A DNA stretch of 38,159 nucleotides from an uncultured Lachnospiraceae bacterium (GTDB lineage Bacteria > Bacillota > Clostridia > Lachnospirales > Lachnospiraceae). Position 1 is the first letter of the stretch, and each line of letters starts with the position of its first letter. The notes under the pieces are model-generated. The model was not told where the DNA came from and searched no databases. It worked only from the letters and a program-made list of their open reading frames with translations. The stretch is taken from positions 1 to 38,159 of the forward strand of contig CAMWLV010000020.1 of NCBI GenBank assembly GCA_947175175.1, in the 5' to 3' direction. Positions 18,072 through 26,819 of this stretch are shown in pieces. The position numbers and the translations under genes were made by a program.

Positions 18072-19799
18072 ATGGGTTTTATGGATGAATTTAACTTCTG
18101 GCTGGGTGATGATTACTTTGACCAGGCGACAAAGGATGAGCTCTTAAAGATCAAGGATAATGAGAGCGAGATTGAGGAACGTTTTTACAAGGAGCTTGAG
18201 TTTGGTACTGGCGGACTCAGAGGTGTGATCGGCGCAGGTACGAACCGCATGAACATCTACACCGTGAGAAAGGCATCACAGGGACTGGCAAACTACATTA
18301 TCAAGGCAAACGGACAGGAAAAGGGTATTGCTATCGCATACGATTCGCGTTTCATGTCACCGGAATTTGCAGATGAGGCAGCTCTGTGTATGGCGGCAAA
18401 TGGCATCAAGGCATATGTGTTTGAGTCACTCAGACCGACACCGGAGCTTTCCTTTGCACTGAGGACACTTGGCTGTATCTCCGGTATTGTGATCACGGCA
18501 AGTCATAATCCGCCGGAGTACAACGGTTACAAGGTATACTGGGAGGATGGCGCGCAGATCACGGCACCTAAGGACAAGGATATCATCAGTGAGGTAAAAG
18601 CTGTCACAGACTACCATACAGTGAAGACGATGGACAAGCAGGAGGCGATTAATGCCGGACTGTATCAGGTGATCGGCAAGGAGATTGACGATGCTTACAT
18701 GGTAGAGCTCAAAAAGCAGATCATCCATCCTGATGTCATCAAGGAAGTTGCAGATGATATCAAGATCGTGTACACACCGCTTTGCGGCACAGGAAACAAG
18801 CCAGTGAGAAGAATCCTCTCTGAGCTTGGTTTTAAGAATGTATATGTCGTACCGGAGCAGGAGAATCCGGATCCGAAGTTCACGACACTTGACTACCCGA
18901 ATCCCGAAGATCCAAAGGCATTTACATATGCCTTAAAGCTTGCAAAGGAAAAGAATGCAGATGTCGTGCTTGCAACAGATCCGGATGCGGACAGGCTTGG
19001 CATCTATGCATTGGATACGAAGAGCGGAGAGTACAAGGCGTTTACAGGTAATATGTCAGGTATGCTGATCGCTGAGTATATTTTAAGAGAGCGCAAGGCA
19101 ACAGGAACGATGCCGGAGAATCCTGCACTTGTCACTACGATTGTTACAACGAATATGACAGCCCCGATCACACAGGCTTATGGTGTAAAATTGATCGAGG
19201 TGCTTACAGGATTTAAGTTTATAGGTGAGCAGATCAAATTATTTGAGCAGACAGGCTCCAACAATTATGTATTTGGTCTTGAGGAGAGCTATGGCTGTCT
19301 TGCAGGAACACATGCAAGGGATAAGGATGCAGTCGTTGCGGTAATGTGTCTGTGTGAGGTTGCAGCATGGTGCAAGAAGAATGGCAAGACACTGTATGAC
19401 ATGATGCTTGAGATCTATGAGAAATATGGCTATTATAAAGAGACGCAGTATGCGATCACGATGAAGGGCATTGATGGTTCTAAGCAGATTGCAGCGCTCA
19501 TGGATAAGTTCAGGAACAATCCGCCTAAGAAGTTTGGTGAGCTTGATGTAGTGCGCGTAAGAGACTATGAGAACGATGTCATCACAGAGCTTGAGACCGG
19601 CAAGACTTATCCGACAGGACTGCCAAAGTCGAACGTACTCTATTTCGACCTGACGAACGATTCCTGGTGCTGTGCAAGACCTTCTGGTACAGAGCCAAAG
19701 ATCAAGTTCTACATGGGTGTCAAGGGAACAAGCCTTGAGGATGCACAGAAGAAGGTAGAAGATCTGACAAACGAGGTTAAGGCTGTTATAGAAGAATAA
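18072..19799 (+). CDS. Phosphoglucomutase / phosphomannomutase (alpha-D-phosphohexomutase family)
   Basis: GTGGLRGVIGAGTNRMN, phosphoserine loop GIVITASHNPPEYNGYKVYW, metal site ATDPDADRLGIY, CARPSGTEPKIKFY. ATG 18072 preferred over ATG 18018 because GGAGG precedes it. Confidence 0.95.
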   Translation: MGFMDEFNFWLGDDYFDQATKDELLKIKDNESEIEERFYKELEFGTGGLRGVIGAGTNRMNIYTVRKASQGLANYIIKANGQEKGIAIAYDSRFMSPEFADEAALCMAANGIKAYVFESLRPTPELSFALRTLGCISGIVITASHNPPEYNGYKVYWEDGAQITAPKDKDIISEVKAVTDYHTVKTMDKQEAINAGLYQVIGKEIDDAYMVELKKQIIHPDVIKEVADDIKIVYTPLCGTGNKPVRRILSELGFKNVYVVPEQENPDPKFTTLDYPNPEDPKAFTYALKLAKEKNADVVLATDPDADRLGIYALDTKSGEYKAFTGNMSGMLIAEYILRERKATGTMPENPALVTTIVTTNMTAPITQAYGVKLIEVLTGFKFIGEQIKLFEQTGSNNYVFGLEESYGCLAGTHARDKDAVVAVMCLCEVAAWCKKNGKTLYDMMLEIYEKYGYYKETQYAITMKGIDGSKQIAALMDKFRNNPPKKFGELDVVRVRDYENDVITELETGKTYPTGLPKSNVLYFDLTNDSWCCARPSGTEPKIKFYMGVKGTSLEDAQKKVEDLTNEVKAVIEE

Positions 19800-19813
19800 A
19801 GGTAGAAAGTGCC

Positions 19814-19853
19814 ATGAAACCGGACGGCTGAGGCAAAAGCCGTCTGGTTTCAT
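19814..19853 (+). terminator. Strong 16-bp hairpin after the phosphoglucomutase; possible terminator or processing hairpin
   Basis: ATGAAACCGGACGGCT - GAGGCAAA - AGCCGTCTGGTTTCAT (one G-U pair); T-tract weak (TTTC). Confidence 0.6.
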
Positions 19854-19880
19854 TTCGTGAGGGAAGAACGGGGATCATAT

Positions 19881-20336
19881 ATGAAAAATTTATTTGCGCA
19901 GATTATGAAGTTTGGCCTGGTAGGTGTGATCTGCTTTGGGATTGATTATGTTATTGGCATATCGGTTATGAAAATGATCGTGAGACTGGGCGGCGATCCG
20001 CTGTTTGAAATTGCTTCCATGGCAGGTTCAGCGCTGGGATTTACAGTTTCCGTGATTATAAATTATATCTTAAGTTTTAAATTTGTCTTTGAGCGGAAGG
20101 AAGATTTAGACCGCAGGAAAGAGTTTGTCGCATTTATTATACTGAGTGTGATCGGGCTGGGATTGAATCAGCTGATCATCTGGGTATGTGTGGGTCCGGT
20201 TTATGGCAATATACAATTTCTTCAGAATGTATTGAATTATGATCTTGCCTACACAGGTGCGAAGGTGATCGCGACGGCAATTGTGATGGTTTACAACTTT
20301 GTCACCAGAAAGATGTTTTTGGAAAAGAAATCATAA
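19881..20336 (+). CDS. GtrA-like membrane protein
   Basis: FGLVGVICFGIDYVIGI...GSALGFTVSVIINYILSFKFVFE...VYNFVTRKMFLEKK; four hydrophobic segments typical of the GtrA family. ORF-track GTG 19857 is less likely than ATG 19881. Confidence 0.88.
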   Translation: MKNLFAQIMKFGLVGVICFGIDYVIGISVMKMIVRLGGDPLFEIASMAGSALGFTVSVIINYILSFKFVFERKEDLDRRKEFVAFIILSVIGLGLNQLIIWVCVGPVYGNIQFLQNVLNYDLAYTGAKVIATAIVMVYNFVTRKMFLEKKS

Positions 20337-20365
20337 GGAATGCAGATGGAGGATAGAGAATTAAG

Positions 20366-21721
20366 ATGTCGCTGGCACAAAATATTAGGAAGACAATAAA
20401 TTATAGTAAGAAGAATGGCTATGGAGAGGCGGTTGTTGCAGCGTGGGAGCGGGTGACGGCAAAATATTATGCAGACTATAATTATCACGCACCCGACCAG
20501 AGCACACTGGAACAACAGAGGGCGGATCAAGGGATATCGGATTTGAAGTTCTCAATACTTGTACCGGCATACGAGACGCAGAGTGTCTATATGAGTGCGC
20601 TGATCGACAGCTGTATTGGACAGACATATGGGAACTGGGAACTGATCATTGCAGATGGAAGCGCGAGTGACATCGTGAAGGCTGTGATAGACCAATACCA
20701 GGATGCGCGTATCCGTTATGTCAGACTTGCGGGAAATGATGGCATCGCGGAGAACACAAACCGCGCGATTGAACTTGCTACGGGAGATTATTATGGTCTA
20801 TTGGATCATGATGACCTGCTGACGGCTGATGCCTTGTACGAGATGGCGCACGCTGTACAGGCGGACAGACCGATTCTGGCGTATTCCGACGAGGATAAAT
20901 GCGATGAATCTGGAAAGCATTTCTATGACCCGCATTTTAAGCTCGATTTTAATCTTGATCTGCTTCTGACGAACAACTATATCTGCCATTTTATGGCAGT
21001 GCGGTCTGATATTCTGAAAAAACTACAGATCAGAAAAGAGTTCGACGGGTCACAGGACTATGATATCATTCTTCGGGTGGTGGGAAGCCTGCTGTTAAAG
21101 GAAAAGGAAAATAAAGATGCAGAGCCGGCAGAGAAAGCCATTGTGCATGTTCCGAAAGTGCTCTATCACTGGCGCTGTCATGAAAATTCCACTGCGGACA
21201 ATCCACAGAGCAAGATGTATGCCTATGAGGCGGGAAAAAAGGCGCTGATTGACTTTGCATCACGCATGGGGTGGAAAGTTGATGTGCGCCACAACAAACA
21301 CCTTGGTTTTTACCGCATTGAGTATAAGAACGGTGTGCTGGCGCACCGGCCGGATTTGGCGGCAGTGGGCGGTTTTGTCGCAAGACATGGCAAGGTGGCA
21401 TCTGGTATCTATAAAGGACAGCCATTACTGTATGCCGGTTATATGAACCGAATGGATCTGTATCAGAATACCAAACAGCTTGATATTCGGAATATGGCAG
21501 TCAGCAAGGTGTGTCAGGGAGTGTATGAGGAGGTCACAGGGCAGCCTTATGTGAGCACGCTTTATACAGAGAACAAGGAGCTGCCACAGTGGATGCAGGA
21601 CCTGGAGAGAACAGCGGGCGGAGAAGAGAAACTGATGGAGCTTGGTGCAAGACTCTGCAAAGAACTGACAGCAGATGGGGCAAGACTGCTGTTAGATCCC
21701 GTGTGTATAAGGAAAATGTAG
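20366..21721 (+). CDS. GT2 family glycosyltransferase
   Basis: FSILVPAYETQSVYMSALIDSCIGQTYGNWELIIADGS, NRAIELATGDYYGLLDHDDLLTADALYEM, YSDEDKCDESG. Confidence 0.93.
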   Translation: MSLAQNIRKTINYSKKNGYGEAVVAAWERVTAKYYADYNYHAPDQSTLEQQRADQGISDLKFSILVPAYETQSVYMSALIDSCIGQTYGNWELIIADGSASDIVKAVIDQYQDARIRYVRLAGNDGIAENTNRAIELATGDYYGLLDHDDLLTADALYEMAHAVQADRPILAYSDEDKCDESGKHFYDPHFKLDFNLDLLLTNNYICHFMAVRSDILKKLQIRKEFDGSQDYDIILRVVGSLLLKEKENKDAEPAEKAIVHVPKVLYHWRCHENSTADNPQSKMYAYEAGKKALIDFASRMGWKVDVRHNKHLGFYRIEYKNGVLAHRPDLAAVGGFVARHGKVASGIYKGQPLLYAGYMNRMDLYQNTKQLDIRNMAVSKVCQGVYEEVTGQPYVSTLYTENKELPQWMQDLERTAGGEEKLMELGARLCKELTADGARLLLDPVCIRKM

Positions 21722-21724
21722 ATT

Positions 21725-22702
21725 ATGATAAAATCAACGGTTGTGATACCAAATTACAATGGTATCAAATATATTCAAGCGTGTCTGGAGAGCTTGTACG
21801 ACGGTACGACAAAGGATCTTGCGGTCATTGTGGTGGATAACGCTTCGACGGACGGCAGTATGGAGCTTGTGCGGGAGCATTTTCCGCAGGTTCAGTTGAT
21901 CGTAAACCAGCAGAACACAGGCTTCAGCCATGCAGTGAACCAAGGAATTAAGGCGAGTACAACACCATATGTTATTTTATTGAATAATGACACGCAGGCA
22001 GATTTTTCCTTTGTGCATGAGCTCGAAAAGGTTATGGACAGTGACCAGAATAAAAAAATATTTTCAGCTTCGGCAAAGCTGGTATGCCTGTACGATAAGG
22101 ATAGGACAGATGATGCGGGGGATTATTACTGCGCGCTGGGCTGGGCATACGCCAGAGGAAAAGGGAAAAATCCGAACAGATATACGAGAAATTGCGATAT
22201 TTTTGCTGCATGTGCAGGCGCGGCAATTTACCGCAGGGAATTGCTGGAAGAAAATCAGGTGGGACTGTTTGATGAGGAACACTTTGCTTATTTTGAGGAC
22301 ATTGATATTGGTTACAGGGCAAAAATTTATGGATATAGAAACAAATTTGCGGCAAACTCTATAGTATACCACGCCGGAAGCGCGACAAGCGGTTCGAGGT
22401 ACAATACCTTTAAAACCGGGCTGGCATCAAGGAATAGTATCTATCTTATTTACAAAAATATGCCGGTTCTGCAGATTGTTTTGAATCTGCCGTTTCTGAT
22501 TATGGGATTTTCGATAAAAACGTTGTTTTTTGTCAGAAAAGGAATGGGAAGGGATTATGTGTCAGGACTGTGGAGGGGAGTGAAACTTTCGATGAGTCCT
22601 GCCGGAAAAAGGCACAGACAAAAATTTGACAAGGGCAGATTTGTAAATTACGTGTCGATACAACTGGAACTTTGGAGGAATTTAGTCAGACTTTTTGTAT
22701 GA
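21725..22702 (+). CDS. GT2 family glycosyltransferase (rhamnosyltransferase-like)
   Basis: STVVIPNYNGIKYIQACLESLYDGTTKDLAVIVVDNASTDGS, NTGFSHAVNQGIKASTTPYVILLNNDTQ, FAYFEDIDIGYRAKIYGY. Confidence 0.94.
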   Translation: MIKSTVVIPNYNGIKYIQACLESLYDGTTKDLAVIVVDNASTDGSMELVREHFPQVQLIVNQQNTGFSHAVNQGIKASTTPYVILLNNDTQADFSFVHELEKVMDSDQNKKIFSASAKLVCLYDKDRTDDAGDYYCALGWAYARGKGKNPNRYTRNCDIFAACAGAAIYRRELLEENQVGLFDEEHFAYFEDIDIGYRAKIYGYRNKFAANSIVYHAGSATSGSRYNTFKTGLASRNSIYLIYKNMPVLQIVLNLPFLIMGFSIKTLFFVRKGMGRDYVSGLWRGVKLSMSPAGKRHRQKFDKGRFVNYVSIQLELWRNLVRLFV

Positions 22703-22714
22703 ATAAAAAATAAG

Positions 22715-22743
22715 TTGTACTTTTGGCTCAAATATTGTAGAAT
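22715..22743 (+). promoter_or_regulatory. Candidate sigma-A promoter upstream of the sugar transferase
   Basis: TTGTAC - 17 bp - TAGAAT in the 74-bp intergenic gap. Confidence 0.5.
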
Positions 22744-22776
22744 GAAATGTGTTGAATTCTTTCCATTGGAATAAGG

Positions 22777-24195
22777 GTGAGAAAATTGATAAGAGATAAT
22801 CAGAAGTATTTTAACAGACTGCTGGTTCTGCTCGATGCACTGGTGATCACAGCTACTTACTGGCTTTCCTGGTTTTTGTGGCTCAGCGGATTTGTGAAGG
22901 AGAATGAACCCGGCACAGGTATTTTGTCGGTGCAGGTTTATTTTATCGCGTTTCTGGCCATTGTACCAGAATATCTGATCTTATACAATGCAGTTGACTT
23001 GTATTCTTCAAAGCGTACCGCGAAGACCGTATATGAGATCTTTAATATAATAAAAGCGAATACAATAGGACTTTTGGCAGTTATGGTAGTGCTTTTTGCC
23101 ATCAATATACCGGATTTCTCACGAGGCATGGTTGGCGTGTTCTATGGAATCAACATTGTGGCGGAATCTTTGATGCGAAAAACTGTTCGATATTGGCTTC
23201 GCAGGATGCGCAGGAAAGGTTACAATATCAAGCACATTCTGTTAGTCGGATACTCGCGCGCAGGTGAGGAGTACATTAACAAGGTCAAGGCGAACCCTGA
23301 ATGGGGGTACGAAGTGTATGGAATACTAGATGATCATGTTCCAGTGGGAGCCGTATACAAAGGTGTGAAAGTGACAGGAGAAATTGATTCGCTGCACACG
23401 ATTCTGACGGAAAACCAGCTGGATGAGATTGGTATTACACTTTCTCTGGCAGACTATGACAGACTGGAGAACATTGTTAAAATCTGCGAGAAATCAGGTG
23501 TGCATACAAAATTTATTCCAGACTACAATAGTGTGATACCAAGCCGGCCTTATCTGGAGGATTTGGATGGACTGGCGGTGGTAAATATCAGAAGAGTGCC
23601 GCTCAACAATGTGGCGAATATGCTGCTGAAGCGTCTGGTGGATATTGCGGGGGCTTTGATTGCAATCGTGTTATCCTCCCCGTTTATGCTTGCAGCAGTG
23701 GTCGGGGTGAAGGTGACGAGCAGAGGACCATTGATCTTTAAACAGGAAAGAGTCGGGCTTCACAACAAGCCCTTTCAAATGTATAAATTTCGAAGCATGG
23801 AGGTTCAAAACGAAGCCGACGAGAAAAAAGGCTGGACGACCAAAAATGATCCGAGAGTCACGAAAGTGGGAAGGATACTGCGAAGTACAAGTATTGATGA
23901 ACTTCCTCAGCTTTTTAATGTGTTAAAGGGGGACATGAGTTTGATTGGCCCTCGTCCAGAGAGACCTCTTTTTGTTGAAAAGTTTAAAGAGGAAATACCA
24001 AGGTATATGATAAAGCACCAGGTTCGTCCCGGAATCACGGGATGGGCACAGGTAAACGGTTACAGAGGAGACACCTCGATCAAAAAGAGGATAGAGTATG
24101 ACCTCTACTACATTGAAAATTGGTCGATGGCATTTGATTTTAAGATTTTATTCCTTACATTTTTCAAGGGCTTTATCAATAAAAATGCCTATTAA
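22777..24195 (+). CDS. Undecaprenyl-phosphate sugar phosphotransferase (WbaP/CpsE-like polyprenyl glycosylphosphotransferase)
   Basis: N-terminal TM segments, nucleotide-binding-like middle domain, C-terminal transferase: GPLIFKQERVGLHNKPFQMYKFRSM, RSTSIDELPQLFNVLKGDMSLIGPRPERP, RPGITGWAQVNGYRGDT. GTG start as in the ORF track. Confidence 0.95.
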   Translation: MRKLIRDNQKYFNRLLVLLDALVITATYWLSWFLWLSGFVKENEPGTGILSVQVYFIAFLAIVPEYLILYNAVDLYSSKRTAKTVYEIFNIIKANTIGLLAVMVVLFAINIPDFSRGMVGVFYGINIVAESLMRKTVRYWLRRMRRKGYNIKHILLVGYSRAGEEYINKVKANPEWGYEVYGILDDHVPVGAVYKGVKVTGEIDSLHTILTENQLDEIGITLSLADYDRLENIVKICEKSGVHTKFIPDYNSVIPSRPYLEDLDGLAVVNIRRVPLNNVANMLLKRLVDIAGALIAIVLSSPFMLAAVVGVKVTSRGPLIFKQERVGLHNKPFQMYKFRSMEVQNEADEKKGWTTKNDPRVTKVGRILRSTSIDELPQLFNVLKGDMSLIGPRPERPLFVEKFKEEIPRYMIKHQVRPGITGWAQVNGYRGDTSIKKRIEYDLYYIENWSMAFDFKILFLTFFKGFINKNAY

Positions 24196-24229
24196 AAAAT
24201 TTGTGCTGACGACAGCATGGAGGTTAAAA

Positions 24230-25804
24230 ATGCAGGATCATGATAATAATAGCAAAAGCAATAATGTCAAGAGGAGGTCTGGCGGCGATGGGAGACCAGT
24301 GTCAAAGTCAGGCAGTCAGTCAAGACCGACAGGAGCCCCCCGATCAAGTGCTCAGCCCCGCAGACAGGCGCCAGATGGAGGTCAGCCTAAAGTGAGCAGG
24401 CAGGCACTGCCGGGCAGCCAGTCCAAAATGGGCGGTCAGCCCCGCAGACAGACGGTATCAGGTGCAGGCAGGCAGTCAAGACCGACAGAGCAGCCACGGT
24501 CCAATAACGAAGTGCGGTCAAATGGTCAGGCAAGAGCAGTTGAAACGTCAAACCAACAAAAGCCTCGCAGACAGGCATCTGGTGCACAGCCAAAGTCAGC
24601 AGGACAGTCACGGTCCAATAACGGAGCACATTCAAACAGCAAACCGCAGAGTACAGCAAAAACGAAAGTGCAAAAGAAGTCTAACAATACGACTCCGCAT
24701 CAGGCAGCGAAGAAAAAGCGCAAAAAGATTGTTTTGTTTATTGCAGAGATTTTCTTGCTGTTGATATTGCTGGCGGCGATGTGGGTAGTAAAGAAGACAC
24801 AGAATATTCAGCATGTTGAGCTCAACCCAGAAAAAGTTCATATCAATGAAGCTGTTAAGGTTGAAATTGAACAGGGAACGAGCATTATGAAAGGTTACAG
24901 GAATATTGCGTTGTTTGGTGTAGATTCACGCAATAAAGAGCTTGATAAGAATACACGTACAGACGTTATCATGGTCGCGTCGATCAATCTGGATACGAAG
25001 GAAGTGAGGCTTGTATCTGTGTACCGTGATACATGGCTCAATATGACAAATGATAAGTATAGTAAAGCGAATGCAGCTTACGCAAGGGGCGGCGCAGAAC
25101 AGGCGATCGGCATGCTCAATATGAATCTCGATCTTGATATCACAGATTTTGTCACTGTGGGATTTGATGCGGTGATTGATGTTGTCGATGCGATTGGCGG
25201 TGTCGAGATTGATGTGACGGATGAGGAGATTGCCCATCTAAACAGCTATCAGATATCAATGGTAGGAAAAGTGGTAGGCAAGAATGCTGCAGGTGAGGAC
25301 GAATATTATGCGGTCGAAGGTGTGGACTATATTCCTGTTAAGCACGCTGGACTTCAGACACTTAACGGACTGCAGGCGACAGCTTATTCCAGAATCCGAT
25401 ATACCAGCGGAGGAGATGGAGCGAGGACAGAGAGACAGAGAAGGGTTCTCACCCAGATTGCCAAGAAGTCGATGACCTTGAATCCGGCAACCCTCAATAA
25501 GATTGTAGATTCTGTATTTGGAGAGATTGCAACGTCCCTCACAATGCCAGAGATTCTAGAGCTGCTTTCTGATATCGCCAGCTATGAGATTGGTGAGACA
25601 GCCGGTTTTCCGTTTAATGATTATGTTAAGATGAACGGGCGTGTAGGGGACGCCAGTGTCGTAGTGCCGATAGATCTTACCAAGAATGTAACCTTGTTAC
25701 ATGAATTCCTGTTTGACGAGAGTGATTACACGCCGACAGATACTGTAAAACAGTGCAGCCAGCGTATTGCATCGGATACGGGAGTAAGTTATAATGGAGA
25801 ATAA
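24230..25804 (+). CDS. LytR-CpsA-Psr (LCP) family protein with basic disordered cytoplasmic tail
   Basis: TM IVLFIAEIFLLLILLAAMWVV; LCP motifs GVDSR...RTDVIMVASINLDTKEVRLVSVYRDTW, AYSRIRYTSGGDGARTERQRRVL. ATG 24230 with GGAGG at 24219-24223 preferred over ATG 24098 inside the upstream gene. Confidence 0.94.
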   Translation: MQDHDNNSKSNNVKRRSGGDGRPVSKSGSQSRPTGAPRSSAQPRRQAPDGGQPKVSRQALPGSQSKMGGQPRRQTVSGAGRQSRPTEQPRSNNEVRSNGQARAVETSNQQKPRRQASGAQPKSAGQSRSNNGAHSNSKPQSTAKTKVQKKSNNTTPHQAAKKKRKKIVLFIAEIFLLLILLAAMWVVKKTQNIQHVELNPEKVHINEAVKVEIEQGTSIMKGYRNIALFGVDSRNKELDKNTRTDVIMVASINLDTKEVRLVSVYRDTWLNMTNDKYSKANAAYARGGAEQAIGMLNMNLDLDITDFVTVGFDAVIDVVDAIGGVEIDVTDEEIAHLNSYQISMVGKVVGKNAAGEDEYYAVEGVDYIPVKHAGLQTLNGLQATAYSRIRYTSGGDGARTERQRRVLTQIAKKSMTLNPATLNKIVDSVFGEIATSLTMPEILELLSDIASYEIGETAGFPFNDYVKMNGRVGDASVVVPIDLTKNVTLLHEFLFDESDYTPTDTVKQCSQRIASDTGVSYNGE

Positions 25805-25815
25805 AGGAGCCGATC

Positions 25816-25839
25816 AGGAACCGAAAACGGTTCCTTTTT
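25816..25839 (+). terminator. Rho-independent terminator after the LCP gene
   Basis: AGGAACCG-AAAA-CGGTTCCT followed by a T-run. Confidence 0.85.
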
Positions 25840-25860
25840 GGCATACGGGGAGCGATAAAT

Positions 25861-26793
25861 ATGCAGTACAGTGTAGATGTCATATTGCTGACCTATAAGC
25901 CCGGAGAGCAGGTTTTGGAGCTGATCAGGGCATTGGAGGAGCAGACATATCCCATACGGAAGATCATTATCATGAATACGGAAGAGCGGTATTTTTACAA
26001 GCTTTTTTATGGAACGGGTTTTCTGGAAAAATATAAGAATATTGAGATACATCACCTCTCAGAAAAGGAATTTGATCATGGGAGGACGAGGGCGAAGGCA
26101 GTGCAGTACTCGAAATCCGATATTTTTGTATGTATGACACAGGATGCGATACCAGTGGATGACAGATTGGTACAGTATCTGGTGGAGGCATTGGATCGGC
26201 AGGAGAACATTGCTGCAGCATATGCAAGACAGCTTCCGCTTCCTGATTGTCGTGAGATTGAGAAATATACAAGGAGCTTTAATTATCCAGACCAGTCGTT
26301 GGTAAAGTCGGCGGCGGATATGGAAAGACTTGGGATCAAGACGTTTTTTTGCTCCAATGTATGTGCGGCATATAACAGGGAGATCTATGAGACAATCGGC
26401 GGCTTTGTCAAGAGGGCGATTTTTAATGAGGATATGGTGTATGCCGGACACGCGGTCACGGCGGGATACAGCATCGCCTATGCGGCGGACGCGAAGGTAC
26501 GCCATTCCCACAACTATACCTGCATGCAGCAGTTTCACAGAAATTTTGACTTGGGTGTATCGCAGGCAGAGCATCCGGAGGTGTTTGAGGCGGTATCCTC
26601 GGAAAACGAGGGTGTAAAGCTTGTCAAGAGTACAATTAAACATCTGAAAAGGACAAAAAACTGGCTGCAGATACCGTATTTGATCCTATCGAGTGGGTGT
26701 AAGCTGATCGGATACCAGTTGGGAAAGCATTATCAAAGTCTGCCGAAGGGCATCGTGAAGTGGTGCAGTGCGAGTAAGACATATTGGAATTAG
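25861..26793 (+). CDS. GT2 family glycosyltransferase (rhamnosyltransferase-like)
   Basis: YSVDVILLTYKPGEQVLELIRALEEQTYPIRKIIIMNTEE, FDHGRTRAKAVQYSKSDIFVCMTQDAIPVDDRLVQYLVEAL, FNEDMVYAGHAVTAGYSIAYAADAKVRHSHNYT. Confidence 0.92.
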   Translation: MQYSVDVILLTYKPGEQVLELIRALEEQTYPIRKIIIMNTEERYFYKLFYGTGFLEKYKNIEIHHLSEKEFDHGRTRAKAVQYSKSDIFVCMTQDAIPVDDRLVQYLVEALDRQENIAAAYARQLPLPDCREIEKYTRSFNYPDQSLVKSAADMERLGIKTFFCSNVCAAYNREIYETIGGFVKRAIFNEDMVYAGHAVTAGYSIAYAADAKVRHSHNYTCMQQFHRNFDLGVSQAEHPEVFEAVSSENEGVKLVKSTIKHLKRTKNWLQIPYLILSSGCKLIGYQLGKHYQSLPKGIVKWCSASKTYWN

Positions 26794-26819
26794 AAATATG
26801 AAGATGGAGGACAGTAATC

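Noticed and set aside
24098-24229. N-terminal extension of the LCP ORF (ATG 24098)
   Set aside because: It overlaps the conserved C-terminus of the sugar transferase; ATG 24230 has a well-placed GGAGG.
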